64,000 bases of DNA from Akkermansiaceae bacterium (GCA_029866215.1 JARWZU010000011.1:62001-126000), one strand, 5' to 3'; counted from the stretch's first letter, positions 16,009 to 25,953 are shown. Translations and numbers: made by a program. The notes: generated by a model not told the origin, from the sequence alone.

Positions 16009-18141
16009 TCACTGCGCGGCTGGCGGTGCCAATGGCAGGTCGGCGAGCCGCTTTCTGAATGCCTCCAGCTCAGTGATGCTCTGATCGGGACGCAAAGACC
16101 ATTTGATATCCCAGTTGTAGTCTCCACGGAACCAGTTTTCCCAATGGCCATGCATCGCGGTTTCACGGCGATCCAGAATCACCTGCATGGCGGACCTGGC
16201 GGATTCACAGGCGGTGTCGATGCCGGCTTTGTCACCACGCAATGCGGCGTCGATCATCCGACGAAGACCCATGGCGAAACGGTTCACCCCGCTGGATGTC
16301 TCGATGTGCAACAGTCTGCAGTCCTTGTAGAATTGCCGGCGTTGCTCAGGCACCAGACTGAGTGCGGCCACGGCGTCGGTCCTCAGTTTTTCCCACAAAG
16401 GTTCGTCACGTTTTAAATTTTCCTCACTGACCCTGAAACGCTCATCTTTTTTAAAGTTAAGCTCCGACAATACCTTTCTTAGCTCGTCATTATTTTTTTG
16501 TTTGGGAGCGTCCCACATGATTGGCCTGACGACTTCCATCACACTGGTGCAACGCATGTCGCTTTCCAGAGCAAAATAGCGATTGTATAGATTGAGGATC
16601 GTCCGTTCGCCAACACTTCCAGCCTTCACATCGAAATGATTGCGGATCCATTGTGCCATGAATACTTGGTCATAGCCCGGCGCCTGCCACGGCCGGTGAT
16701 CCCAAGCTATGTTAAACCCGGCGGCGATCGAGAGCGGCAGTTCCCGTACATCCCCCACGTTATACATCACATATTGCGAGCATTTCCTTCCATCAATTGC
16801 CTTCAGCATTTCTGTGCATATAACTGTTGGTGAGACCCACTCCACATGATGGTTATCGCAATAGGTCAAATGATAGTAGGTGCCGTGCCCGCCCTCACGC
16901 TCCAACTCCTTGCCGCTGGGCAAAGCCGGAAACGTCGCCCAAGAACCTGAATCGCCCCAAACCAAGATGCAGTGTTTGGGGAGCTTGAGTAACCCGGTCT
17001 TGTAAAGTTCAAAAGGTAGACCCCGCATGGTGAACGTGGTGACGATATCCTTCGCGGGAATGTATTTTTCAAGGAGTTTGCATTGGGCTTCCATGACCTC
17101 GTTCATCATAGCCGCCATGGCTTCTTTGGTTTTAGGCGCGCTCTTGTCCACTTCATCAATGTCACGGTCATCCATTCCGCGTAAACCGATCGGCCAGATA
17201 TTGTGTTTGAACTTGGCGTTGTAGGCGACCTTATCCTCCCAGAAGGCCAATAATGCCTGCTTGTTGGTCACCCACGACCATTCAGTTGGGAATCCATTTT
17301 TCTTGCAGAAGTCAGGGAAATTCATGGTCTGGACGAGCATTCCCTGAAGATGATTGCCGGTTAAAAAGAGCCCGCGTTCCTCCAGCAACATCCGTGAAGC
17401 GTCGTCGAGGTAGCCTTTATTGTATTCGTCCGGCAGCGAGACGAAGTTGGCCCTCGTGCGAGCGGCCGTCTCGAAGATCCGCGCCCAGATTTCCGGCTCG
17501 ATGTTCTTGGAACGGATGGGCCCCGGCTGGATCCAGTTGAGTAGGTACTTCTCATCATTGATAAAATAGCCACGGTACTTTACTGACGGGCCTGAGAAAT
17601 AGGAAGTCCCCTCCCAGAACACGCTGTCTCGCTTACTAGGAATGTAGTCGGTCCACAATTTCGTGGGATCGGTTCCCAGTGATTTCTCGCTGATTTCGTA
17701 CAGGCCATAGGCCACTGCTCGTGGGGAGCTTCCGACCACAACAAGCGCATCCGGTACTTGGCCATTGATGCCGGGGACGGCCTGGATGAGATAGGATTCC
17801 CACTTGCCGCGCACTTGGGAAAGGTCGAGCTTGCCGGCCTTCTCCAGTTTTTCGAGGATCGGCTCTTTATCCACGACCGCTGGCAGGATGAGCAGGCGGT
17901 GTTTGCCGCCCAAGGTAGGGGTTGTCTTCAATGTTTTTCCCGTAGCCTCTTGGAAGTCTTTTGAGAAATCCTTGCCGCCCCAATTGATGGCGGATTCGAC
18001 GTTTTGTGGAACATAGAGCACCGCAGCCTCAAGGCTCGGACCGGTGAGCTGTATTTTTTTAGGAGCCTCTCCGGCAATAGCACCTAACGTGACCACCGAC
18101 ATCAGTATCATAGTGGTGAGGAGTGTGATCGGGTCTTTCAT
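16009..18141 (-). CDS. Exported glycoside hydrolase, GH115-like (alpha-1,2-glucuronidase family)
   Basis: A 710-residue protein beginning with a signal peptide (MKDPITLLTTMILMSVVTLGAIAG). Family-like features are the early region VVVGSSPRAVAYGLYEISE, PSVKYRGYFINDEKYLL, the catalytic-domain stretch NIWPIGLRGMDDRD, FTMRGLPFELY, ILVWGDSGSWATFP, GGHGTYYHLTYCDNHHVEW, and MYNVGDVRELPLS. GH115 enzymes remove (4-O-methyl-)glucuronic acid from xylan or arabinogalactan. The protein is shorter than many GH115 members and may lack the far C-terminal domain. It sits in a cluster with two other exported hydrolases, one of them divergent, suggesting a shared polysaccharide target. Confidence 0.82.
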   Translation of the reverse strand: MKDPITLLTTMILMSVVTLGAIAGEAPKKIQLTGPSLEAAVLYVPQNVESAINWGGKDFSKDFQEATGKTLKTTPTLGGKHRLLILPAVVDKEPILEKLEKAGKLDLSQVRGKWESYLIQAVPGINGQVPDALVVVGSSPRAVAYGLYEISEKSLGTDPTKLWTDYIPSKRDSVFWEGTSYFSGPSVKYRGYFINDEKYLLNWIQPGPIRSKNIEPEIWARIFETAARTRANFVSLPDEYNKGYLDDASRMLLEERGLFLTGNHLQGMLVQTMNFPDFCKKNGFPTEWSWVTNKQALLAFWEDKVAYNAKFKHNIWPIGLRGMDDRDIDEVDKSAPKTKEAMAAMMNEVMEAQCKLLEKYIPAKDIVTTFTMRGLPFELYKTGLLKLPKHCILVWGDSGSWATFPALPSGKELEREGGHGTYYHLTYCDNHHVEWVSPTVICTEMLKAIDGRKCSQYVMYNVGDVRELPLSIAAGFNIAWDHRPWQAPGYDQVFMAQWIRNHFDVKAGSVGERTILNLYNRYFALESDMRCTSVMEVVRPIMWDAPKQKNNDELRKVLSELNFKKDERFRVSEENLKRDEPLWEKLRTDAVAALSLVPEQRRQFYKDCRLLHIETSSGVNRFAMGLRRMIDAALRGDKAGIDTACESARSAMQVILDRRETAMHGHWENWFRGDYNWDIKWSLRPDQSITELEAFRKRLADLPLAPPAAQ

Positions 18142-18305
18142 ATTCTATTTTTGATTCTTTAAATTTACTGCTCGTAGATTTCGATGCCCATGCAGGAGGG
18201 GAACGATTGCCTCTGATTATGGTCGCAGGCCGGTTTGCCGATCACGCGCACCGCTGGCGCTTGCGGAAAAGAACTGACGCCTCCGTTGGAGGTGGCCATG
18301 CTAGG

Positions 18306-20129
18306 CTATTTCGCACTGCTGAGGCGGGCTTGGGCGGCGGCGGCGGTCCAGGTCTTGATGAGTGCTTCGGTGACGGATTGGTCGTAGCGGTAGTTGAAAC
18401 GGCGATCTGGTGCGCTGTCGCCGTGGAGCGCGAACTCGGTGACGTCAGCTTCTTTTTGCTGATTGTCCGCCCACTTGAAATCGAAGCGGAGCAGAGGTGC
18501 CGTGCCGAAGTGTGCGCGTGGGATGCTGAGTTCGAGGTCGGTGCCTTTCACCGAGTGGCGAATGCGCGGCAGCTCGGTGGATTTCCCGTCCTTGATGAGA
18601 TGGAGGGAAAGGCCCGCGGCAGTCGGAGCGTTGAGGTTCGCGATCAAATCATAGCCGTTCCAGCCCGTTTTTGAGTTCAAGTCTGCGTCGATGTAGAGGC
18701 GCATCCAGCAAGGACCGGAGGCAGCGGTGATGGGCGCCGCGCAGGATACGTGGAAGGCGACGCTCTCTGCGCTGGAAGAAACGTGGGCACGAACGATGTC
18801 ATTCCGGCCCGTGGTGTCGGTGTATTTCAGGAGCTTGGTCCAGCCGTGGAAATTGCGGTGGAGGGTGTCGCCTTGGAAATCCCGGAACTCGGGTAGCACG
18901 CCATTCCAATCGCTGAATTCGCCGTCGATGGTGATCGGCTTGATGACCGGCACGGTGGGTGGACGCACCCCTTTGTAGCGCCGGATGTTGGCGACGAGTT
19001 GGTAGTAATAGTTGTCGCTATGGCCGTTCTTCATCGGTTCGATGTCGCGGCTGAATTCTTGGTTGTATTGATCGACAAAGTAGGTGTCGTCCTTGGCTAG
19101 CTTGGTGTAGGCCATTTGCTTGGGCTTGTGGGGTTTCCCCCAGGTTTGGCGCTGGGCGATCCATTCGTTCCAGCCGGTCACGAAGATGAAGGGTGGGTCG
19201 AGCTTCAAGGCATGCTGCCACTGGTCTGCGGCATAGATTCCTTCTGCTGTGCGAAGTTCCTCGACGGGGACAATGGGGGCATCTTTGCCGCCCGTGGCGC
19301 TGCGGCCTCTGCCGTCGAGCGGGTGGGGAGCGACGCAGACGGAGGTTTGCTCAGGCTTGCTCGGAGACTCGTGCCAGCCGGTTTTTTGAGGGGACCAGTC
19401 CACCCATGTCCATTTGTCACGGCCATCTCCAAACCATTTGTGAGAGCTGAATGCCCAGGTGTGGCGGATGGTGAAGAAATCCTTCATCGCGGGAGTGAGG
19501 GTCGTGGGGTCCGAGAGAAGTAGTGGCTTGCCGAGCCATTTGAACCAAAGCTCTGGATACTTATTCGCCGCATAGAGGTCGTTGTGGAGTTGGGGCACGG
19601 AGACCTCTGGCTTGGTGTTATGAATGCCTGCTACTTGAGGCACAGGCAGGCCTTGGCGGCGGCCTTGGTCCAGATTTTCACAAACGGCGAGCATTTCATC
19701 TGGATAGACACGGGTATTGGTCTGATCGAAAAAAAGTGCATCGATGCCCGCTGCGGTGAGCATGGAGCGGTGACGGGTGAGGACGAAGGGGTCCCTGATG
19801 TCGTAGTAGCCGAGTTCAGGCTCTCCCCAAAAGTGGAAGGAACCGGGCTTCCCCCATTTTGGAAAGAGTGGGTTCTTGGCGAGAATCTGGGTGATGTCTT
19901 GGACCGGAAGGTCTTGTTCGTTGTGCGCATCCCGGCTGACCCAGAGGAAATAGAACAAACCAACTTGGCGGTCCGCACGCGGTGGACCGACTTCGGCATA
20001 CGTGGGTAGCTTGCGGCCAAGCGCATCGGTGCCCACCCAGGTGTCGGCATACACATCACCAACGCCTGCGGAAGCGGCCAGTGAAGTTAGAAGAGAAATG
20101 ATTAGAATGCAGGAGGAATGGTGGAGCAT
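18306..20129 (-). CDS. Exported TIM-barrel hydrolase of uncharacterised family with C-terminal CBM9-like domain
   Basis: About 607 residues when started at the ATG at 20129, which opens a clear signal peptide (MLHHSSCILIISLLTSLAASAG). The catalytic-looking part contains VGLFYFLWVSRDAHNEQD, FHFWGEPELGYYDIRDPFV, AAGIDALFFDQTN and FIFVTGWNEWIAQR, a pattern of acidic and aromatic residues at strand ends that resembles TIM-barrel glycoside hydrolases. The last 200 residues begin with ITIDGEFSDWNGVLPEF, typical of CBM9-like sugar-binding domains. I do not know a characterised member. It lies 164 bases upstream of the GH115-like gene on the same strand. Confidence 0.75.
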   Translation of the reverse strand: MLHHSSCILIISLLTSLAASAGVGDVYADTWVGTDALGRKLPTYAEVGPPRADRQVGLFYFLWVSRDAHNEQDLPVQDITQILAKNPLFPKWGKPGSFHFWGEPELGYYDIRDPFVLTRHRSMLTAAGIDALFFDQTNTRVYPDEMLAVCENLDQGRRQGLPVPQVAGIHNTKPEVSVPQLHNDLYAANKYPELWFKWLGKPLLLSDPTTLTPAMKDFFTIRHTWAFSSHKWFGDGRDKWTWVDWSPQKTGWHESPSKPEQTSVCVAPHPLDGRGRSATGGKDAPIVPVEELRTAEGIYAADQWQHALKLDPPFIFVTGWNEWIAQRQTWGKPHKPKQMAYTKLAKDDTYFVDQYNQEFSRDIEPMKNGHSDNYYYQLVANIRRYKGVRPPTVPVIKPITIDGEFSDWNGVLPEFRDFQGDTLHRNFHGWTKLLKYTDTTGRNDIVRAHVSSSAESVAFHVSCAAPITAASGPCWMRLYIDADLNSKTGWNGYDLIANLNAPTAAGLSLHLIKDGKSTELPRIRHSVKGTDLELSIPRAHFGTAPLLRFDFKWADNQQKEADVTEFALHGDSAPDRRFNYRYDQSVTEALIKTWTAAAAQARLSSAK

Positions 20130-20456
20130 GACTCGTTCGATTGGGAGTTCAGTTCTTTTGGGTTTATCAGTTCGTGGGGCGAGGCGATTCGGTGGTGAGG
20201 CCCACGTCCACATGCTAGCCGTCCGTTATTTGGTGGCGGATTCTAGCAGCCAGCGCAACCGGGGGTAGCGAGGGCAAGATGTCATTAGGCGTGGCATAGT
20301 CGAGGAATTTTTTGGATGTGTGTTCAGCTTGTTTTGCACTTGGGCCACCTCCCGCAAATCGGGTACCGTTCCTTTTTAGAAAAAAGCTGACTCGTTGTAA
20401 ACCGGTGGCGACACGTCATGATTTTCACTTGACTGAACAAACTTATTGTTAGCCAT
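20130..20456. other. Divergent intergenic region between two hydrolase genes
   Basis: About 330 bases separate the minus-strand TIM-barrel hydrolase from the plus-strand GH106-like gene, so both promoters and any shared operator should lie here. I see no clear sigma70 promoter pair, no inverted repeat of operator quality and no ORF of interest. A short palindromic TTTTTAGAAAAA occurs near 20375. No regulator gene is nearby. Confidence 0.5.
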
Positions 20457-23400
20457 ATGACGCCGATATTTATGAAATACCTCCTGTCCCCCTTGATTCT
20501 TGGAACACTAGGAATCTTATGCGCCTTCGGTGATGTCCTCGAAACAGGATTTGTGACGATGCCAGCACAGACTCAGCCGTGGTGCTACTATTACTGGGTC
20601 AATGATAACATATCCAAAGAAGGCATCACCAAGGATCTGGAGGCCATGAAGCGCTTCGGGATCGGCGAGGCACTCATCGGAAACATTTTTCAAGAGGATC
20701 AGCCTGCTGGCCGCATCAAGGTGCTCAGTGAAGAATGGTGGTCACTCGTGGAGCACGCGATTCGCGAAGGCGGGCGCCTCGGCGTGAACATCGGCTTGTT
20801 CAACTGCCCTGGCTGGAGCCAATCCGGTGGCCCATGGATCAAGCCAGACCAGACGATGCGCTACTTGGTCTCGTCGGAAATCCGTGTGTCCGGCCCAAAG
20901 AAATTTTCCGAAAATTTAAACCCTCCGAACGCTCAATTCCAAGACGTGGCCGTCCTCGCCTACCCTGCGCCAGAAAATGATGCGGATACACTCGTTTCAA
21001 AGTCGGCCAAGCTCAGCATCAGCTCGGCCCAGCCTAACATTGAAGCGCTCACCGACGGTAAGCTCGACACCGCCTTCGTGCTCGGCGCTGGCCCTGCGCC
21101 GAAGATTGCTCCGGTGACCCTTTCCATCGACCTCGCCTCGCCCCTCACGGCGCGCAGCCTGCAACTTTTCCCGAGCACAACCTCTTTCTCTGCCGAGTGC
21201 GACCTGCAAGCTCAGGACGCAACAGGGAGTTTTGTCACCATTCGTAAGTTCAAATGCGACCGCTCGAACCCTACGCCCCACGTCGGTGCGATGACGCAGG
21301 GCCCTGTTACGGTCTCATTTTCTGCAGCGACCTCGAAGCATTTCCGCATCATCTTTTCCAAGTTCTCCGGCAGTTTACCCAAGTCCGAGTTGGCCGAGAT
21401 CAACCTCTCCGGGGCTGCTCGGCTTGAGTCCTTTGTCGAGAAGCAGCTTGGGAAAATGCACCCCACGCCCCTGCCCACCGCCACCTCTTACGTCTGGGAA
21501 ACTCAGTCCGAGCCAGAGTCCTCAAAACTCGTCGTCTCCGCCTCAGGCATTGTCAATCTCTCATCCAAGCTCGCGGCCGATGGCACCCTCACTTGGGACG
21601 TTCCTCCCGGTGACTGGATCATCCAGCGCAGCGGCATGACCCCGACCGGGATGAAAAACGCACCCGCTTCTCCTGAGGGCCAGGGCCTCGAAGTGGATAA
21701 GATGAACCGCCAGCTCGCCCAAAAGCACTTCGATGCCTTCGTCGGCGAACTCCTCAGACGGATGCCTGCCGCCGACCGCAAAGCCTTCACCCAAGTCGTC
21801 GGTGATAGCTATGAAATGGGATCGCAGAACTGGACCGACGGCCTTGCTGAAGTTTTTAAAGCCCAATTTCACTACGATCCAATCCCTTGGTTGCCCGTCC
21901 TCAGTGGTCGTCTCGTCGGCAGCGCCAGCCAGAGTGAGCGTTTCCTCTGGGACCTCCGCCGCCTTGTCGCAGACCGCATTTCCACCGAATACGTCGGCGG
22001 GCTCAAGGAGTCCGCGAACAGAAATGGCCTTGGCCTCTGGTTAGAAAATTACGGGCACTGGGGATTTCCGGGCGAGTTCCTGAAATATGGCGGCCAGTCC
22101 GATCGCATCGCGGGTGAGTTTTGGGTGACCGGCGACCTCGGCTCCATCGAGTGCCGTGCAGCCTCGTCCGCTGGAAATACCTATGGTAAGCCCTTCATTT
22201 CCGCCGAATCCTTCACCGGTGGCCCTCCCTTCCAAACCGCACCCGCCGACATGAAAGCGCGCGGCGACTGGTCGTTCTGTGAGGGCATCAATCACGTCGT
22301 GCTCCACGTTTACATCCAGCAGCCAGACGAAACCCGCCCCGGTATCAATGCACCTTGGGGCACCGAATTTAACCGCCACAATACTTGGTTTGAAAAAGGC
22401 AAAGCTTGGGCAGACTACGAGCGCCGCGCTTGCTGGATGCTGCAACAAGGCGTCCGTGCCACGGACATCGCCTACTTCATCGGCGAGGATGCTCCGAAGA
22501 TGACCGGCGAAAAAGTCCCGCCACTCCCCGCCGGCCGCGACTTCGACTACATCAATGCCGAAGTCATCGAGCGCGACCTAAGCGTGAAAAATGGCCTGCT
22601 CGTCCTCCCTCACGGCGTCAGCTACAAGGTGCTCGTCCTGCCGAACGTGAAGACCATGCGCCCTGCGGTGTTGGAAAAAATCCGCGACCTCGTCAAGGCC
22701 GGTGCCACCGTGCTCGGCAGTCCACCGAGCGAGTCGCCGAGCCTCCAAGATTTCCCTGACAGCGACCGCCAAGTCCGCGCCCTCGCCCAAGAAATGTGGG
22801 GTGATGCCGACGTGAAAACTTCCGGCGAGCGCAGCTTCGGCAAGGGCAAACTCATCTGGGGTAAATCCCTCGTGGAAATCTTCTCCACCGTCCACACCAT
22901 CCCAGATATCGAGTACCGTGGAGCCCCAGCCGATGCAAATTTCCTCTTCACTCATCGCACCACCCCAGAGGCGGAAATCTACTTCGTCACCAATCAGAAA
23001 GACCGCAGTGAGAACATCTCCGCCGCTTTCCGTATCAGTGGCCGCCAGCCAGAACTCTGGGACGCCGTGACCGGTGAACGCCGCGAACTCCCGGAATGGA
23101 GTGAGTCCACCGGACAAACGATCGTTCCCCTTGTCTTTGCAGCGAAGCAATCGTGGTTCGTCGTCTTCCGTAAGCCCGGCAGCCCAGTCGCCGGTGGTAA
23201 AAATTTCCCCGAGCTGAAGACCCTTAGCACCCTCAGCGGTGCCTGGGATGTCTCGTTCGACACGAAATGGGGTGGCCCCGAGAAGGTCAGTTTCTCCGAA
23301 CTCAGCGACTGGATCACCCGTCCCGAAGAGGGCATCAAATTCTACTCCGGCACCGCCACCTACCGGAAAACGTTTGAAATCACCGAAGAAACCCCGCTCT

Positions 23401-23696
23401 CGGCCGGGCTCCTTTTGGATCTTGGAAAAGTCCGCGATGTCGCGACCATCAAGCTGAACGGCAAGGAACTCGGAACCCTCTGGATCGCCCCTTATCGTGT
23501 CGATATTTCTAATGCCGCCAAACTCGGTAGCAACACCTTGGAAATCGAAGTCATCAATCCATGGAACAACCGCCTCGTCGGCGACAGCGAGCTCCCCGCG
23601 GAGAAACGACTCACCTCCATTTTCCTCAACACGATCAAACCGAAGTCCCCACTGCAATCTGCCGGGCTTTTGGGTCCGGTGACCTTGCAAAAATAA
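20457..23696 (+). CDS. Exported glycoside hydrolase, GH106-like (alpha-L-rhamnosidase family)
   Basis: A 1079-residue protein with an N-terminal signal peptide (MKYLLSPLILGTLGILCAFG); the ATG at 20472 is an equally good start. The N-terminal catalytic region has the GH106 pattern of QPWCYYYWVNDNISKEGI, LEAMKRFGIGEALIGN, LSEEWWSLVEHAIREG and CPGWSQSGGPWI. The C-terminus is a jelly-roll-like galactose-binding module (LLLDLGKVRDVATIKLNGKE, VINPWNNRLVGD). GH106 enzymes release L-rhamnose from pectin-type or other rhamnose-bearing glycans. With the GH115-like glucuronidase next door, a polymer carrying both rhamnose and glucuronic acid is a plausible but unproven substrate. Confidence 0.85.
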   Translation: MTPIFMKYLLSPLILGTLGILCAFGDVLETGFVTMPAQTQPWCYYYWVNDNISKEGITKDLEAMKRFGIGEALIGNIFQEDQPAGRIKVLSEEWWSLVEHAIREGGRLGVNIGLFNCPGWSQSGGPWIKPDQTMRYLVSSEIRVSGPKKFSENLNPPNAQFQDVAVLAYPAPENDADTLVSKSAKLSISSAQPNIEALTDGKLDTAFVLGAGPAPKIAPVTLSIDLASPLTARSLQLFPSTTSFSAECDLQAQDATGSFVTIRKFKCDRSNPTPHVGAMTQGPVTVSFSAATSKHFRIIFSKFSGSLPKSELAEINLSGAARLESFVEKQLGKMHPTPLPTATSYVWETQSEPESSKLVVSASGIVNLSSKLAADGTLTWDVPPGDWIIQRSGMTPTGMKNAPASPEGQGLEVDKMNRQLAQKHFDAFVGELLRRMPAADRKAFTQVVGDSYEMGSQNWTDGLAEVFKAQFHYDPIPWLPVLSGRLVGSASQSERFLWDLRRLVADRISTEYVGGLKESANRNGLGLWLENYGHWGFPGEFLKYGGQSDRIAGEFWVTGDLGSIECRAASSAGNTYGKPFISAESFTGGPPFQTAPADMKARGDWSFCEGINHVVLHVYIQQPDETRPGINAPWGTEFNRHNTWFEKGKAWADYERRACWMLQQGVRATDIAYFIGEDAPKMTGEKVPPLPAGRDFDYINAEVIERDLSVKNGLLVLPHGVSYKVLVLPNVKTMRPAVLEKIRDLVKAGATVLGSPPSESPSLQDFPDSDRQVRALAQEMWGDADVKTSGERSFGKGKLIWGKSLVEIFSTVHTIPDIEYRGAPADANFLFTHRTTPEAEIYFVTNQKDRSENISAAFRISGRQPELWDAVTGERRELPEWSESTGQTIVPLVFAAKQSWFVVFRKPGSPVAGGKNFPELKTLSTLSGAWDVSFDTKWGGPEKVSFSELSDWITRPEEGIKFYSGTATYRKTFEITEETPLSAGLLLDLGKVRDVATIKLNGKELGTLWIAPYRVDISNAAKLGSNTLEIEVINPWNNRLVGDSELPAEKRLTSIFLNTIKPKSPLQSAGLLGPVTLQK

Positions 23697-23821
23697 GGGT
23701 GGTGTTGACTGTCATCCAGTCGATGGAAGCCTCGATGTAGGTGACCCAGAACCGGATTTCACAACTGGCTTGCCTGATCTTTGTTCAGCCGTTATTTCCT
23801 TCCTGCGCAGCTGGCAAATTC

Positions 23822-23893
23822 GCCCCCGTAGTTCAATGGATAGAACAAGGGTTTCCTAAACTCTAGATTCAAGTTCGATTCTTGACGGGGGCA
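23822..23893 (+). tRNA. tRNA-Arg (anticodon CCT)
   Basis: A full cloverleaf can be drawn: acceptor GCCCCCG/CGGGGGC with 7 perfect pairs, D stem GTTC/GAAC, anticodon stem AGGGT/ACTCT with one G-T pair and loop TTCCTAA giving anticodon CCT, and T stem TCAAG/CTTGA with loop TTCGATT. The discriminator base is A. CCA is not encoded. It reads AGG arginine codons. No integrated element or attachment-site repeat is evident next to it. Confidence 0.95.
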
Positions 23894-23989
23894 CATTTGT
23901 GAAACGATGGTCATGCTTTGCCAGCGCTTGACGCTGAGCTTGGAATCTTCGCTTGCCAATCTCTGTGGGTGAGAATCATGCTCCCCGTC

Positions 23990-24481
23990 ATGACTGAAGA
24001 AATCTCGTACTGGAAGGGAAGTTCATCGCAGTGGCTTAACCTTGGCCCGATCGTGACGGCCTCGGTGGTTTCTGTTGGGATCCTCATTGGCGGACTGTTT
24101 TTTCCGTTAGCGCTGGTCGCGTGGGTGCTGCCTGCTGGATACCTGATTTGGAAGTACCTGGTGGTTCGGTGCGGAGTTTTCGAGCTCACCAATGAGCGGA
24201 TTCGGATCACCTCGGGTGTGATCAATCAAAGTTGCGACGAGATTGAACTCTATCGCGTCAAGGACTCGCGGACCATTCGCCCATGGTGGATGCGTCTCAC
24301 TGGACTCGCTTCGATTGTGTTAGAAACCTCGGATCGCTCAACGCCCGTTTTGGTGATTCCGGCCATTCGCAACGGCATGGAAATCCGTGAATTGCTTCGC
24401 CAGCAGGTCGAGCTTCAGCGTGACCGCAAGCGCGTCCGCGAGATGGACTTCGATGAGCATGGTGGGGATTCCAGTCATTGA
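23990..24481 (+). CDS. Membrane protein with bacterial PH domain (YdbT/DUF304-like)
   Basis: Starting at the ATG at 23990 (MTEEISYWKGSSSQW) the protein has 163 residues; 23978 is an alternative. Two hydrophobic helices at about residues 18-60 (VTASVVSVGILIGGLFF, LALVAWVLPAGYLIWKYLVV) are followed by a soluble domain with CGVFELTNERIRITSGVINQSCDEIELYRVKDSR, the typical bacterial PH (bPH2) pattern. The tail is charged. Function is unknown; such proteins are usually small inner-membrane proteins. Its gene is convergent with the DUF4340 gene. Confidence 0.8.
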   Translation: MTEEISYWKGSSSQWLNLGPIVTASVVSVGILIGGLFFPLALVAWVLPAGYLIWKYLVVRCGVFELTNERIRITSGVINQSCDEIELYRVKDSRTIRPWWMRLTGLASIVLETSDRSTPVLVIPAIRNGMEIRELLRQQVELQRDRKRVREMDFDEHGGDSSH

Positions 24482-24547
24482 AGCTGAAATCCCGCAGTGC
24501 CCTCGGATTGTATGAGATCGAGGCGGGCGGAGCCTTGGTGTCGGCCG

Positions 24548-25888
24548 TTATTTTTTCGGCTCATCCTCAGCAGGTGGTACTGAGATCGGTGGCGTGACCG
24601 CCTCGATTGGCGGGGTGGTTGCCGTCACCGGTGGGCGGGCGATCATGCCACCCGGGAATTTCTGCACATTAGCGGCAGGCTTGGCGTCCGCTGATGGAGC
24701 GGGGGTGGCTTTGGTCAAAAGAGTGGCTCGTTCCTTGAGGAGAGCTTCGAGTGTGCTTTTGCTGACTTCGAAGGTGATGCCGGAGAATCCTTTTTCCTTG
24801 GTTAGCTTTTCGGCGAGTGTCTTCTGCTGCTCGGCAAAGGTCATGTCCTTCGACTTCGCGTCTTCAGGTTTTTCTCCCTCGTCTTTTTTGCGTTCCTTGG
24901 CCAACTCGGCGGTCACGTCCACGGTGAGAAGAAATTGCTCGCCTGCGGGTGGTTCACCAGTACTTTCCGATGGGGCAGACTCTGCCTTGTCGGTCTTTGC
25001 GGGGGTAATGTGGATCGTGTAGGTGAAGCCATCGAAGGTTTCAAGGGTTGCGGTGCGTTTGCCGATGGTGGCAGCGCGGGTGGCGACTTGGCTAACTGGC
25101 ACGACATCATCGAAACGTGCGTAGGAGAAAATGCTCTTCAGTGGATTGGTGGCCGTGGTGTCGAGAACTTCGGTCGGGGAAGCGCCGTCGAGCTTGAATT
25201 CAGCGGTATCGGCATCGCGGGTGAGTTTCCAAGCAGCATCAGACTTGTCCAAGGCGCTCACGGTGATGGATTTGATTTTCTCAGGGTTGATGAATGTCGA
25301 GTCCAGCCAGCGCTTTGGATCCGAGCTGATCGATGAAAACATCTCGTTTACTGCGTAGAATCCGGACTCATCCGCATGGTTGCGGACATAGCGACCGACC
25401 GCACCGCCACCACCCATGGGGGATGATTCGGCGCCGTTTTCGATATTTTTCCCGAGAGACACCTTGGCGATTTCCTTGTCGCTCGCGTCTTTGAAACTGG
25501 CGGTTAGGCCGCGGTCCGCAGGTTTGGAGGCGGCCTCATCCATGCCAAATCGAGGTGCAAACGATGGACCAGCTTCGAGTGCCAGCGTGACCTTCAGTTC
25601 GCCAAGCGTGCGGATGAAATCGTTGGCGAAGGTGTTGTTTGCTGGGTAACCATCACGCTGGGAGACTTTCCACTTGCCATCTTTTTTTGTCAGGGTGACT
25701 GAGTCGGTTGTGCCTCGGATATCGATCGAGGTCGTCTCGGTGGCAGGGAATGATTCAAAAAGTGTCTGGCCCCTGTTGCGTTTGATGGTGCTGCTGGTCG
25801 ACTGTTTTTGGCTGATTTTTAAGGTGGCAACTGCAGCACCGAGTACGATGGCAATGACCCAGAGGATGGTAACCTGGCGTTTGTTCAT
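24548..25888 (-). CDS. DUF4340-domain membrane-anchored protein
   Basis: 446 residues with one N-terminal membrane helix (VTILWVIAIVLGAAVATLKI) and a large extracytoplasmic part. The region IDIRGTTDSVTLTKKDGKWKVSQRDGYPAN and FIRTLGELKVTLALEAG fits the DUF4340 pattern, which recurs in the body of the protein. The C-terminal third is rich in Glu and Lys, then Pro and Ala. It is the last gene of a four-gene minus-strand set with an ABC ATPase, permease and GldG-like protein, a combination found widely in environmental bacteria. The role is unknown; a sensor or substrate-handling part of the ABC machine is inferred. Confidence 0.85.
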   Translation of the reverse strand: MNKRQVTILWVIAIVLGAAVATLKISQKQSTSSTIKRNRGQTLFESFPATETTSIDIRGTTDSVTLTKKDGKWKVSQRDGYPANNTFANDFIRTLGELKVTLALEAGPSFAPRFGMDEAASKPADRGLTASFKDASDKEIAKVSLGKNIENGAESSPMGGGGAVGRYVRNHADESGFYAVNEMFSSISSDPKRWLDSTFINPEKIKSITVSALDKSDAAWKLTRDADTAEFKLDGASPTEVLDTTATNPLKSIFSYARFDDVVPVSQVATRAATIGKRTATLETFDGFTYTIHITPAKTDKAESAPSESTGEPPAGEQFLLTVDVTAELAKERKKDEGEKPEDAKSKDMTFAEQQKTLAEKLTKEKGFSGITFEVSKSTLEALLKERATLLTKATPAPSADAKPAANVQKFPGGMIARPPVTATTPPIEAVTPPISVPPAEDEPKK

Positions 25889-25953
25889 GGTTGAAATGAA
25901 GTTTGGAGATTTTGAGAGAAAGGAGACGTTTGAATGCGATGCGGGGTGGTGCC

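Noticed and set aside
22578-23690. 370-codon ORF antisense to the GH106-like gene
   Set aside because: Open only because of codon bias of the plus-strand gene; no signal peptide, domain or start context.
23822-23893. Integration site at the tRNA-Arg gene
   Set aside because: No integrase gene and no visible repeat of the tRNA 3' end downstream.
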